This document shows, piece after piece, positions 13,608 to 26,706 of a stretch of DNA of 64,000 bases; position 1 is the first letter of the stretch; each line of letters opens with the position of its first letter. The translations under genes and the position numbers were made by a program. Below the pieces are notes generated by a model, which made no database searches, was not told where the DNA came from, and saw nothing but the letters and a program-made list of their open reading frames with translations. The stretch is from Trichoplusia ni (Eukaryota > Arthropoda > Insecta > Lepidoptera > Noctuidae): the NCBI RefSeq assembly GCF_003590095.1, contig NC_039499.1, positions 4,774,001 to 4,838,000 of the forward strand, given 5' to 3'.

Positions 13608-16413
13608 TTAAGTTTCAAAATGTGCCTGTAAGTTAGCCTGAAGTTTTCTACGTTCAGAGCGAACCGTCCTAGCCATCCAAATAGCCAACACGATGCAAAG
13701 AACCTGAAAATTAAATAAAAACCTTTTTTAATATTTTTTTAAACCAAAAGCTTTAAATATAGTCGTTTAAAAAATATTTACCTCTATCAAAGCAAATATA
13801 ATTCCAGTCGATATAAAAATGTTTCCTTTAAATGCTTTCTTCTGCCTTAACGCTTCCTCGCAGCCGCGCATGTAATACGACCGGTCGGTCAAACAGTTGG
13901 CATGTAAGTGACGCCTAGCGCCGCCCTCGCGCAGCGGATGTGCGCGTGCGCAGCAAGACGCGGGGATGTCGCGGTGTATTATAGCGTAGTCTTGTGGGCC
14001 GTCGACACCGCAGCATTGGTTCTAGACAGACAAGAAGAAGTTTTTTTATTTGTACTCAATAAGATTGACATCTATTTTACTAATTTTGTCATAATTGTTT
14101 ATCGTTGTCAAAAATTCTTATGTCTTGCAAGCAATACTTCTAATTCTATATTTGAGGCTCAATTTTCCATCAATTTTTTTTTTAACTTTTCAAATGACTC
14201 CTTACATCAGACTGCAGATCATCCCAGAAGCTGTGGTACTTGGCGGTTTCGTCATCGATGGTGGTGTTCCTGTAGAACTGCACGCGCAGCTCGCTGCCGC
14301 CCCCCACCCACGCGCTCAGCACCGCGCCCCCCACCCCCACGATCAGCTCCACTGACACCAGGAATATGAAGAAGCCTGCATGCTGGGGAGTAAATTTTAT
14401 TTGTAACTTCAAATCAAATGAAATCAAAAGTCATTTATTTAATTAAGGCTACTAAGTGGCACTTTTTGAAGGTCAAATCACATTGGACAGCACCCAATTT
14501 CGCCCTTCACCGTTTCGTAACCATAAATAATTTAAAGTTTTTATTTAATACCTTTCGAAAGTACTTTCGAAAGATTATATTTGAATGACCCGAAGGAGGA
14601 CGAGAAGACAACTTTCTTTTAATAATGAACCAAATATGCTGAACTCATTTTTATACAATATTTATTTTAGTAACTAACGAAGATCGCACGACTGCCAAAA
14701 AAAATAGATTTAAATACTCCAAGCCCGGTTAAAATCAATAGGTAACAAATAGTTTAGTAGAGAATAATTAAAAACTTTAATAAAATACTTAATACCACAT
14801 TTAATAAATAAAAGGAATTAAAAAATAAATAAAACAAAATGCTGCATAAATGTAAAACATAATCTTTATAACAGCGGCAAAATAAAAACCATATTTATAA
14901 ATTTCAACAATCTAGCTATTGCAGTTCGTGAGATACAGCATAGCGGCAGACGGACGGACAGCGGAGCCTCAATAATAAGATTCCGTCTTTACCCTTTAGA
15001 AAGGCAACGGTAAAAATCATCTAAAAAGTAACTTAATCAAAACAACACACACACACACACACACACAAACACAACTGTCACTATTATCATCATTAGTAAA
15101 TCCTTGAAAGCTAATTAACTATGTACAAGGATGGTGTGTTTAATCGGTAGCATATTGATCGGGTCGTGTATGAGCGCCGTGATGGCAGGGCCTACGAAAA
15201 TATTGTCTGTATCAACACGAGTATCGATCCCACTAGTCTGATTCACATCGTAATGATAACTTGGGATTTTTTTTCGGAAGAGGTTTACGTTTTGAATTGT
15301 TGTCGGATTTTAAAATTATAAGTATTATGATACGAGCAAAAAAATGAAAGACTCGATAAATAGCTACTTATTCTATCATTCCTCTATTTAAACATATTGT
15401 ATAGGTGACGTAATTAAAATAATTAAATGATACAATGAATCTTCAAAATATTTTGCCTATCTTAACTTTTTGATGTAGTCTGAAAACATTTGAGCTAAAC
15501 TTTCAAAGTTAATTCGCATTCGTAAAATATTTCACGTGTATTTAATTAACTCAATCCTAAATGCTCAATAAATTTATATTCCATATGATACAGTTATTAA
15601 AAAAAACGAGTCAAAAATCAATAAAGACCTTGAAACTGAAGTTATACTTTAACTTCCAACAAAAAAACTGGACTCTATTAAAAACAACATTTACGCCACA
15701 ATAAATTAATAAACAACAACAGAAAAAACAAAACAATAATCACTTTAAAAAAATCAACTCGCTATTGAACACAGACCTTAGCAAGTATCAAAAATACACT
15801 TACCACATAAAGTGTCTTAAGATGTTCTCTTAAAGCTCCGATGCAGCCAAGAATGGCGGTGATGACCAGCGCCAGGCCGATGGTGAGTAGAAAGGACAGC
15901 ACCCCCCTGGAGAGAGCTGACTGCTGCTCCGGCTGCGACTTCTTATCTCGCATGTTGATCACGCATACTGCCATCAAAATCAATCCGAAGATCTGAAATA
16001 TGAACAAATGTTTAATATTACGGTATCAGTGAGCTACAAGGAGAAAAAAGGAAAACGGATAGTCGAGAAGTGATAAGTGGTCGATTAAATTCAAAATTTC
16101 AGACAAAAAAAACTACAATGAAAATAATGAAAGAACAAAAAATGTTGTAGCAGCAACGTTACGAATTTAAACTTCACGCTGTTCTAAAAAAAAAAGTTTA
16201 AGAATTTAAATTTATAGAGCCAACGACACTAGATTCTAAAATAAAAAAAAACAACACCAGAATGTTTCAAAAATAAATTACGAAATCCAATAACAAAAAT
16301 ATTAAAAAGATACGAAAATTTAAGAAGAAACTTATAAAACATCAACTCACAATGCAAATAATATTGAAGAGAGTTAAAAAGAACTTCATGCAGCGCACAC
16401 TTCTCGATTTCAT
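13608..16413 (-). CDS. Tetraspanin, complete, 254 residues
   Basis: Five coding exons in transcript order: 16413-16351, 15992-15804, 14382-14206, 14021-13782 and 13703-13608 (21, 63, 59, 80 and 31 codons plus stop), all phase 0 with GT/AG borders. The start is the ATG at 16413 (MKSRSVRCMKFF). TM1 spans about residues 9-33, TM2 52-74 (ending in the family motif LGCIGALRE) and TM3 82-108. The large loop runs to about 207 and TM4 208-234. The loop has CCG at 146-148, a CC pair and two more Cys, the six-cysteine class, plus an NTT sequon. It is a four-pass membrane scaffold protein; binding partner unknown. Length and exon sizes match the gene at 18213-23275 almost exactly, so the pair are likely tandem duplicates. 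The ortholog among insect Tsp genes is not assigned. Confidence 0.93.
14383..15803 (-). other. Intron of the second tetraspanin
   Basis: A 1.4 kb AT-rich intron between the TM1/TM2 exon and the TM3 exon. It contains an (AC)n microsatellite at 15044-15067 and nothing else recognised. Confidence 0.7.
15044..15067. repeat. (AC)12 microsatellite
   Basis: Twelve uninterrupted AC units inside a tetraspanin intron, followed by 'aacacaac'. Likely length-polymorphic. Confidence 0.9.
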
Positions 16414-18212
16414 TTTGTTGAAGCCGACTTCTAGGGCTGTGTCCGTTATGGTCGGAGTGGACATCGGAAGTGAAGGCTTAGGACTTAGGGCTATAATATC
16501 GATCAATGCATTTGACGACCTACCGGTGATTACTCGTTAGGGTACGGTAGCGAGCGGAGCGGGCAGCGGGCTTGTTAAATATGTATGATTCATTCATTTC
16601 AGTTGGATTAAAGGTGTTTCTTAGGATTTGCTTATGACATTCAAAAGCAAATTTTATCATAAGGGAAAATTGACTTGCGTCGACCGCGGGCCCGCCTGCT
16701 ACAAATCGTGTCAGTCCTGGTTATAAACTATTTGTGTTTTATCTCAATCCGTACAGTGGCTTTTGCGTGAAGGAGGAACAGACATACATTCAAACGTTTA
16801 TAATATAAGGAGATAGTATTAGCATTTGATTTGGAGCCCGTATTATGACAGAATGATATTTTGAAACTGCACAACTAGTGTCGTATTTGATTTGAACCTG
16901 ATAAGAGATTAATTTCTTTTTTCTTTTTTTGACACTAGCTTTTGCTCACACTTTCAGGGACCACCGCATGAATTACAGTGTTCACAACAAAAGTTCTGAA
17001 ATAATTTCTAATACCACTAAATACCAAGTGCGGTTAAAATCTGTTCAAATATTTAGTTTCAATCCGCTCCGCTACCCTCTCCGCTACTACCACGGTCGCA
17101 ATAAATAGAATGTGGGAACCCACGTGTCCACGTACCCACACTTCAGGGTCCGTCTTCACCAGTCTTTGTTTTCACACAACATTATTCATGCAACCGTAAT
17201 AGCTCTTGTCTTTAACGTCATAAGAACTATATTCCAATAAACTAAACTTCTTCGACTTTGTTTTAAAATTCTTTGTTATGACTACCACATTAACTTTGAA
17301 ACTTCTTTCTTGGTCGTTAAGGTGCAAACTCCTTTGTACATCATATAATATTTTTGCTATGTATTAGTGGTACTGTTATTAATTGACATGACATATCGAC
17401 CGGCCCCTACTAATATAATTTATGCACTTTTTCAAATAGGTCACTTTATAATTGTGTGACGGCACCGTCACGCGGTTGCTTGTCTATTTCTAACTGGATC
17501 AATATAATAAAACAACAAGCAATAATAACAGACCGCGAAGCCTTTTCTACATGAATAAATCCTTAGGAAAATGCGGCTTTCTTTGTTATGAAACTGAAGG
17601 AATAAAATATGTTGCTTAAGATTACCTCGCATTTAAATATTATGTAGAAAATGAAGCTCTCTTAGTAACATAAGCGTTTGTATGTATTGTTGATAAATCA
17701 TATATTTTGATATTGATAAGTACTTATTGAGCCTACTGCCTAGCCCATCAGAGAAAACATGACCTGCTCTCAAACAACAAAAGCTTTCGCAATTGTTGTA
17801 CAGACAATATAGGCCAAAAATATTTCCTAAACGAATATTGTGATCTATTACATCAGACCTCTCATATGCAAGTCTGTTCTTAAACCAATCAAAGCTAATT
17901 GTTTTTCTTTCTAGTAGGCCTAAAAAGAGCTTCACCCTTATTTTGTTACTAATTACTAGTTGTGCAGCTTTCAAATGTCATTCCCATGCAGAAGAATTAA
18001 GAAGAATCTTCATAGTCAACTAGGTTACAACAAAATATCTCTCGTCCATCTTTAAAATAAAAAGTGATAATGATAAGAATATCCATCATCAGTATCTACT
18101 ATAGTGTAAGTACATCTATAGTCCATATACCAAGGAATAACAAAACAACTAGACAAAGGAGTTAAATAAATGAAACGACATTTTGCATATAGAATGTTGT
18201 AATTGCATACAA
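16414..18212. other. Upstream region of the second tetraspanin
   Basis: A spacer between the start of the second tetraspanin and the stop of the third. It should hold the promoter of the second gene, but no convincing TATA/initiator pair was found. GC-rich blocks 'gtagcgagcggagcggg' (16548-16564) and its rough inverse (about 17068-17085) lie about 500 bp apart. The 113-codon open frame at 17633-17974 (- strand) has no recognisable domain. Confidence 0.45.
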
Positions 18213-21200
18213 TTAGTATTTAACCGTGTGCCGGTACACCTGCACGCTGTTCTTCAGGTGGCTCGATACCCACATAGCGAGGACGATGCTGGCCGCCTGC
18301 AATCAATATGCCATTTACATTTTTAATATTATTTCTGCTTTAGCTGGTGTTTTTAGTATGATATTGCATGAAGAGTTACAAAGAAATTAAGAGATTCTCA
18401 TGCCTATCAAAATAAGAATAAGACATCCACAACTTTGATTTAGGATCTCTAATTAATAGTTATAAGATACATAAGTACTTTTTTTTTAATTTGATGAATA
18501 GCGGGGTTGTCGTAGTTAACCAGTCAGTCAGCTGACTTGAATGTTTGTGTCTTGATATAAGGAGAATTTTTTTACTGCGGAAGTCGTTTCTTTTTATGAA
18601 ATAAAGAAAAAAATATTACTGAAAAAATTACTCAAGCAATGATAAAACCAATCAGCCTGTAGCAACTCCTTCGTAAATAATCGAGTGAACCAGAAATACT
18701 CGCTGCAACTGTACAGGCTGTATGGTGGCCGGAGGGGTGTATTATGCATGGGGACGAAGCAGCATATTAAAGTGGACGACTTGACGTAAATATCACGTCA
18801 CGAACAGCCTTCAACTTTTCAATAGAATGCAATGGAAACAGTTGCGGCGTAGAATAAGCTCTTTGGGAATATGTCAGGAAGTCTTTTCTATCTTATAGAT
18901 GGTGATGTAAAATTGATTTCTAATTTATTTAAAGCTGTTTTAAGTTTGAAAGCACCAATAGAAATTTGAAGGACAGCTAATCTGAACATACTTAGTTTAA
19001 TTTTTTTTTGGGTGGAGAGCAAAAAGGTGTATTGAAAAATCGGTGTAACATTCAGTTTAGACTCCTATGATATATAAAATGAATTCTAAAGTACTTTAAC
19101 TAAAAGAATCAGTTATCAAATGCATAACCTCGAACCAAAAGCTGATGACAGCGACACCAAGTAACCAGTCCGCATCAGATCGCAAGATGTCCAGGATCTC
19201 TTCCTCACAGCCATCTTTGTAATACGTCATGGACCTGGGCAACGAAATAAATATTATTTCTTCCATCCTACTTCCTACTAATCACGCAAAACGCGAAAAT
19301 CTGTATGCATGAATGATTGTTACTCTTTCACGGTAAAACTAATAAATGGGTTAAGGATATATTTTATCCCGATTTTTTGTTCCCTTGGTATCACTTTCGT
19401 TTTGTACGGGCGGGCCCTAACTAGTCTTAAATATGTTATTTGCAATAAATTGGCATAATATATCAACTCAAAATATAGAAAAAGATCATATCAAGAAATA
19501 GATGGAAGGACAGTAGTAAACACAGTGCAGTGGTACTGAAATGTTATTTGCTACCATCATTTTATGGCCAAAATTCAATTTTCATTAAAACACTTTTTAA
19601 AACGTTTTTTCTCTAAACTTACTCAACGCAAGACTTGTAGAGTAGTTTCCTCGCGTTCTCAGTGCGGGCGTTGTAAGCTCTCGGGCAGCACGACAGTGTG
19701 ATCTGATGTCCTAAGGCCACGTAGTCTTCAGGACCATTGAGACCGCAACATTCATACTAAAATCATTACAAAAAGAAGGTTTTTTTTATTATACCACAAA
19801 GTGTTACTGTTTAAAATCTGATCACGCTTAAAAGAGCTCGCAGATTTAAAGCAGCTTTGTTGTAGAAGATGATTTTATGTTGTCATTTTTATAAGAAAAT
19901 CTAAAAGAAGACAACTTGGCTGCTCGCAAGCCAAAGCACGCTAGCTACTTTGATTAAAGTTTTAAATAATATTAACGACTCGAAATGATGCAATCGACTT
20001 CAATTACGACAATTTTCTTCTATTTTTTTAATTCTCGTGTAACTTCAAGCTATTTCTTTTAATAATCAGTACATACTGATTTGACATCAAATTGCTAGCA
20101 TTTCGGAACTCCGGAGTTTTCCTGTACTGGTCTGATTTTTGAAACCCAGTCACATTTTCTTGCGAAAAGGTTAAGTTACAGAATTAGTAGTTCAAAATAG
20201 TTCCCTATCATCTCTTACTGTAATCTGCAGCTCATTCCACAGGTCGTCGTGCTGGTCCTGCTCCTCCGCCGTGACGTTCCTATAGAAGTCTTCTCGGATC
20301 CAGTCGGTGACCCTGAACTGCAGGCCGAAGCGCTGCACCGACACGTAGATCGCGATCAGCAGCTCCAAGATCACCATTATCATCACGAAGCCTACGTACT
20401 GGGGGAGACGATGATGGTGTAAATCTTGATGATGAAGATGATTTCATAATCAAATAGCTTCGGAAAGTGCGGTTTAATGACAGCATTTAATAAGACAATT
20501 GTAATTAGAAAAGAGAGGTCAGCAATTGTGGTGATATAGACGACCACTGAAGATTTGTAACAAATAATTATAACTAGAATGTTGCTTTTACAGACGGTGA
20601 ATTTGAAGAATGGATAGGTACATGATGGCTAACAAAGTTTGGTTTCAATAGTCGGTGACGCGTAGTCGAAAATGAATGCTAAATCTCAGTCATTTCCAAA
20701 AAACCTTCACAGTCTCCCTTCCTCTTACCGTTGATTCAACTTACCAAGTACAGCATCTTAACATTCTCCCGTCCAGCACCAACACAGCCGAGTGTCGCGA
20801 CCCCGATGAGCAGCAGACTGGCAGCGAGGATGATGACGTCGCCGGTGACGGTGCCCGTCGCCTGCTCCTCGCTGTACTGTCTCAAGACTCGGATGTCTAC
20901 CACCGCGAACCCGAAGGTGCATAGTGCTATCAACTGGTGACACAAAATCTGTTGTTAATTTGTTCAATGAGAGGCCTACCTAGAGTGATGAGGGATTTGG
21001 TTGAACTAATTAGGTATCTTGTTGTATTAGTGGAAAAGGGACTAAAACGTATATAGTGCTGTCTCGCTCTCTGTCTTACTTTCGAAGGTGGTGGAACCCT
21101 TGTTCAACTAATCCGACCAGATCAAATCATGATCGAAGCGTTCTCTGATCAAGTTCAATCAAAAACTTTTAATCTAGAATATAACTTAGGTCACACACAA

Positions 21201-23275
21201 TATTTTTGTGAATCTCAGATTACAATCTGCTATTATATTTTAAATACTGGTGCGCGATGTTTTCAGATGAAATCCTTCGATAAAATTTTGCGTGCATATT
21301 GGGTCTGTGAATCGGACATCATCAATTTGTCATCCCTCAAAATGTTGGTCTACCACCAAAAAATTATGTAATATTTTCTTGACTAGATATTTCTTAAGAA
21401 TAACTTATATGGCAACGTTTGCTGGGTCTGCAGCTAGTTTTTCATCAAAATATATCAGAATCGATAATACTTCGTGACAGGTCGCATGTCGACAATAGAC
21501 ATAGGCTGGTTGTTTTAGAAACAAATAACAGGGTAGCTGTTACCAAGCCCTTTTCAATTGTCTAACATGTTGATAACCACTTAGTGTCGGTGTTGCATAG
21601 TAAATTGATGGTTAGGCAATATTACACATATTATATGAAAATGATAGGTATAGGTTTGATTAAGGTTAAGGGACGAATTAGTATAACTGGAGGTTTTCGA
21701 AATATGTCATGAGTGATTAAAGTAAATATCAAACATTAACAATGATTAATTTGTGTGATACACAATTACTTATATGTACTTGGTCTGGACTTCATATGCG
21801 ACTTGACTATTTGTAAAACCCCCCGCGATAATAGGGTTAAATTCATTTGTACGGCAGTCGTTATAAAAAAGAAGGCTCTGTAAAATAGGCTTAAAGCAAC
21901 CGTTTCTCAACTCCGAATTCTATTTATAGTATTAGTTGTCATAGCGGCAATAGATCTTGCGTGAAATGTCAAATTACAGCTGTCTAGCTATCACGGATCA
22001 CGGTGCAGCCTGATGGTGAACGAGTGAACAGAGAGCAGTGCCTCACTAATAAGGTCCAATTTTTCCGGAATCCTAATAAGTATGCTTTTAGATCATATTC
22101 ATATATCAATTATTTCGCCATCATACAATATAAATGCGCAATTTTCCTGATAGACCGTCTTACCCTATATCGCTCCGATTGGCATTTCCTATAAATTTAT
22201 AATAAAGGGATCGATATTCCTTTGTTAGAGCTTGCAACTGGCGATGTAGGACGGTCCACTTAAATGAAGGCAATCATATTCCGTTTTACGGTACGCGTAT
22301 TACTAATTATATCTGCAGTGTAATACGAGGCAGTTATAAAAAGAGGTCTTTTGTAAGTTTTATATGACGGGTAAACTCAAGATATTGAAATTCCATAGGT
22401 GAATAATACTAATTGGTTGGTATAAGTTTTTACTATTTAGTTAAATTGTATTAGCCCTCTTTGTATAATATATCATTGGTAACAGTATTTAATTAAATAC
22501 TTGGCCCTATTCTATAGGTTTTAAAATTAATGATTAAGTGAAAAGTTTTATAAGGAGCATTCGCACTTTCAGAGTATATTTATGTAGGTAAGTACATAAG
22601 AACTTAAAAATGGTTTTTTAATCATTCATAATCTTAGAAGGGTTAGCAATGGCACACGCATTTGTACTCACTTTTAACACTTTACTTATGTACTTAGATA
22701 AGTGCACTGTTAAAGTATTTTAGTCATTCTTAGGTCTGTCAACAATGATACTGTAATTAATCTGTGTGATCAACGAATGCTCTCTGGGTGTGTTTATGCA
22801 TGTGCTTGAATGTCTGTGAAACCCCCGCGACACAAGGATTAAGTTCCTGAATGCGGGAGTCGTGAAAAAAACTGTCAAAATAAGTAAATATAAAATCCAT
22901 AAACACAATGATGATTATACTCCAGAAAAAACGACTTGTTGAATATCTCTATTTCTTATTTATCCTAATGAACGAAAATCAAAATAGAACGATTATAATA
23001 CAATGACTGATCATTTTGTTTACATAGAAATATCCTATAAGTATCTAATTATGTAATGGTGAATGAACTATGAAAAAAAACTCGCGACCCGGTTGAATCC
23101 GACACTAGTCTTGCTATTCCGATAAATACACTTAAGTAAACCAAACCGTGTTATTAAAATAAATAAATATGAAAAAAACAATAATAAAACACAAAATACT
23201 TACGATACACAATATATTGAACACAAGCAACAGAACTTTAGCGCATCCTTTGCTGATCTCTACAAAATTCAACAT
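18213..23275 (-). CDS. Tetraspanin, complete, 254 residues, extra intron in the large loop
   Basis: Six coding exons in transcript order: 23275-23204, 20933-20745, 20398-20219, 19756-19623, 19234-19129 and 18296-18213. Exons 1-3 (24, 63 and 60 codons) and the last (27 codons plus TAA) are phase 0. The loop is split by one phase-2 intron (GA|G), and the two parts sum to 240 bp, the size of the single exon in the gene at 13608-16413. The protein starts MLNFVEISKGCAK. TM1 covers about residues 12-37, TM2 55-77 (LGCVGAGRE), TM3 87-107. The large loop has an NVT sequon, CCG at 150-152, a CC pair and two single Cys. TM4 ends AASIVLAMWVSSHL. This is a four-pass membrane organiser; partner and ortholog are not assigned. 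Confidence 0.93.
21748..21872 (+). repeat. Partial SINE (family 3, 3' part)
   Basis: Shares 'gtaaaaccccccgcgataa', 'gggttaaattc' and 'gcagtcgttataaaaaag' with the copies at 22757-22870 and 44495-44672. The tRNA-like head is missing. Confidence 0.5.
22757..22870 (+). repeat. Partial SINE (family 3, 3' part)
   Basis: Shares 'gggtgtgtttatgcatgtg', 'tgaaacccccgcgacac' and 'aaggattaagttc' with family 3 copies elsewhere in the window. The tRNA-like head is missing. Confidence 0.5.
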
Positions 23276-23466
23276 CTTGAACGGTTTATTGTATGTCTAC
23301 ATGGTATCGTGAACATAATAATATGACATTGAATGAGGCTCACCATAATATTCCCTGCTCTATGGGAACCTACAGGTGAATGATTAAATATTTAGAAGGC
23401 AGTGTGGTAGCCTGCCGTCTGGCAACATCGATCCAGTGTCGCAACTGTCTGTAAATTATTGTGATA

Positions 23467-25192
23467 AGGTAAAAGCACCTATTACGGAGGTATTTCGCAA
23501 CATTTGAAAGTAAGAAACAAAAATAAGCATTTGTAGGTATTTCTAAAGGTGGAAAAAAATTCTATCGTTAAAAGTGGAATTTATATTTTGTACTGCGGTT
23601 GAGCCTATGATTCTGTTGATGATATTTCTTATTTAAAAAAAATATTTAAATAGTCTGGTCGATTTTCCCTAATACGGAGGTAAAATTTTGCTCTGATCCT
23701 ATTACTGCGGTAGACGGCTCCTAATACGGAGGGTCAGAACTTATATTCATTAAAGTTCCGTACAAATAATATTTATTTAATAATATTAATGTGTTAGTAA
23801 AAGTTTTTCCTTTATTGAAAATTGATTTTATTAAATTGCGTAATCAAATTAATGGTGAATGTTTTTTTTCCATTTTGAGTAACTCTGACAATGACATCTA
23901 ATATGTATGGGACCCAAATACGGTTAGGCCTAACGGCGTATTGTCATGGCGTAACATAAAGCTACAGGAAACTGTATTCCCTTAAATTCAAATGGAAAAT
24001 TGTTGAGAATCAATAGTATTCGAGGGTTTAAATCACTTTCCCCGGCACCCGCAGTTCTACAAAACAACGTCTATGGATAAAACTGAAAAATAAGGTATAA
24101 TTATACCAAGTTTCATCGAAATCGAACAGTTATTTTTCTCGTGATGCCTGAACATACAGACAGACAAAATAAATTTTAATCACATATTTGGGTTTGGTCA
24201 CTCGCTGCTGTTTATTTTTTCAATATTTTCAGTGTACAGAATTGACCCTTCTACAGATTTATTAAATTTATAGATAAATGAATAGAACCGTAATAGGAGA
24301 TCTTAGAACCCTACACGGAGTTACCTGGAAATAATTACCGCCGTAATAGGAAAACTACTCATGTTTTCGATAATCCTAATTCTGACCCATAAATATTTCG
24401 ATAAACAAAAGAGTAAAAATGCTTAATCAAACATTAACAGTTTTTTGGCTCAGATTTGTAAAACTCAAGTCAAAATTTATACAAAATAAATGTTTTGTGA
24501 TAAATCAAAATACACCTTCCCATTTTTGCCTCTTCTAAGAAACTAACATTTTTTGCTCGACAGTTTTCAAATTTAACTAGATTTCCAATTAAAAACACAT
24601 ACCACAGAATATGGTTTCTAAGTTATGTGATTAATAATTATTTCAACTAAACTTGAAACTAATTGAATAAGCTAATCAATTGAAAGTTATAAACAATTAA
24701 ACATGACCAGTACTTTTCCTATTTCGGAGTCATACCACCGTATTAGGATTAATTTTCAAAATATGTATCGTATTACGGCGGTATTTTATTTTTAATTTTT
24801 TTGGTAAAAAATGACTTACAAATATAAAATAAGCTATTTAAATAATGAGTGTAATAATAAGAAAATGCTATAAATAACAAAAGAACAAACTCGAACGGCA
24901 TCTTAATACGAAAAACTTAGTTTCTAAATATTTGTGTACTTACTTTTGTTGTTCCGTGTTTGTATGGAAACACCTCTCACGTCGATTACGTTACAGAGAC
25001 TGATTGATTTTGTTGTGTTGTCTATGTGCTATAATTGCAAATGTCAGTTAAGTCATAAAGTAAAAGATTAAGAATAAATAGTTCCGGTTTTGGTCTACCT
25101 ACACTGGATAAAACGGGAATAAAACGCGAAAATAGAAATACCACCGTAATAGGAAGCGATTTTGACTACCGCCGTATTAGGAGCGTTTACCT
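23467..25192. mobile_element. Non-autonomous DNA transposon with dispersed CCTAATACGGNGGTA motifs
   Basis: The ends are inverted: left AGGTAAAAGCACCTATTACGG, right (complement) AGGTAAACGCTCCTAATACGG. TA flanks both ends (23465-23466 and 25193-25194). Inside, variants of the 15-bp motif CCTAATACGGCGGTA occur near 23478, 23668, 23698 and 23720 in one orientation. They occur near 24287, 24336, 24733, 25139 and 25167 in the other, with one further direct copy near 24770. No open frame of useful length is present. The TA duplication suggests a Tc1/mariner-like mobiliser, but the ends do not match a family I can name. Confidence 0.8.
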
Positions 25193-25661
25193 TACTGCAA
25201 TTATGGAATTAAAATTGCATGAGTAAGTTCTTTTGTTTTTCTTTCTATTATTTGTTGTATTGTGTGAAGGCTGGAGTTTTGTTATGCTACTGATGAGGAT
25301 ACACCTTAATGGTCTTTGTTATTTTATTTTTAAATACAGCGGGTTTGGCGTCCAAACGGCAAACTCGTCTGATGATGATGATGAAATCATGAAAATAAAC
25401 ATAATTATACCGTAAAATCTTTTGAGGCCTACCAATACCTATTAAACTAGTACTGTTATGAGTTAAATAAGCAGAGATCGGGAAACGGTTAAAGCAAGAA
25501 ATGCTCATTATATCTCTACACACGTAGACCATACAAATGAAGCCAATCATATTACATAAAATATGTTTTTTTGAGTTCGTTTTAAGTCTAGCCTTTTTTC
25601 TTGGGACTAGCCCGCGTTTGGGCGTTATTTATTAATGTTAACGCTAGGGCTAGTCAATGTT

Positions 25662-25913
25662 GGGCCCCGATTCTGCTACTTTACAATGGCCGATGAATGA
25701 ATGGCAATTGAATTAGTTTTGAAATTATTCCCATTCTCTTAAGCATTTTGCCAATACAATAATTGGAACTTAATTGTATTGACCTAGAGTTTAGCGGCCC
25801 ACACTGAATTTTCCATTATTGTGTAGAAAAATGCTTTACAGAGAACGAAAATTGACATTTTACGCCACATTTCATTCATTTATCGGCCATTTTAAATAGC
25901 AGAATTGGGGCCC
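25662..25913. mobile_element. MITE with GGGCCCC inverted ends
   Basis: Left end GGGCCCCGATTCTGCTA and right end (complement) GGGCCCCAATTCTGCTA continue as imperfect inverted repeats through 'aatggccgat' and 'aatgaatg'. The arms also share 'agcattttgcc' versus 'aaaatgcttta'. A half copy of the same family lies at 33193-33315. No clear target duplication was identified. Confidence 0.75.
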
Positions 25914-26706
25914 TGGGTTTTCGATCGAGTTAGTCAGGCTGATAATAAATGCATTTGTTCTACTTAAAAATTGAATAATACGCCTACATAGTATTCGTAT
26001 TTCAATATTATTTTCTAACAATACCAATCCCATTGGTTTAGGTAATTTATTTTTATAAGAGTAATAAATTCAGTTATAACTTTATTTTGTTATAAATATT
26101 ATGACGGTAAAAAGTACAATGGTACATATAAAAAGGAAATAAAAAAACATAAATAAAACATATATTTTTATTACATTTTCGGTACGCAATTTTCGTCATA
26201 AGGATATAATACCTACTTTCGAATAATATTTTGCAGTGTTGTAAATAAAATGTATCTAAATATAAATTAATTTATAAACATTTGATCTTAATTTAATTTA
26301 CTGGTGAAAACAAAACATATCAAATATAATAACAACAAGCAGTTTTAAACACTTATAAAAAACATGAAAATTGTTTAAGTACAAACAAAAAGATTAAATA
26401 CTTTAAGGTATATTTACTATTTTTCACTTAAATTAAATCAGATACCTACTTTTCATATTAAGTACCTACGTTTAATTTATTTAATAACGGTAAACTCGCG
26501 CTAATTTATCGGGATTGCAACTTGTCGCTACATAGAACGCTGGGGTCGTGAATCGAACGATAACCGTTACTAAATAAATAATTATGAATCTGCCTCTCTT
26601 TAAAATAAGTGTATGATTTAATATAAACATGAAACATGGTCTTGTATTAATACATATCTAAACTTAAACTCATGTAGAACAGTAAACAAGTAAAATAGAA
26701 CATACA

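Larger units (their letters stand above)
20934..23203 (-). other. First intron of the third tetraspanin
   Basis: A 2.3 kb AT-rich intron. It carries two partial 3' copies of the tRNA-derived SINE family 3 (21748-21872 and 22757-22870), each recognised by 'cccccgcga' followed by 'ggnttaa'. No exon is supported inside. Confidence 0.6.

Noticed and set aside
13908..14369. 153-codon + strand open frame
   Set aside because: It lies antisense to the loop exon and TM3 exon of the - strand tetraspanin and has low-complexity Pro/Arg content. It is a shadow of real exons.
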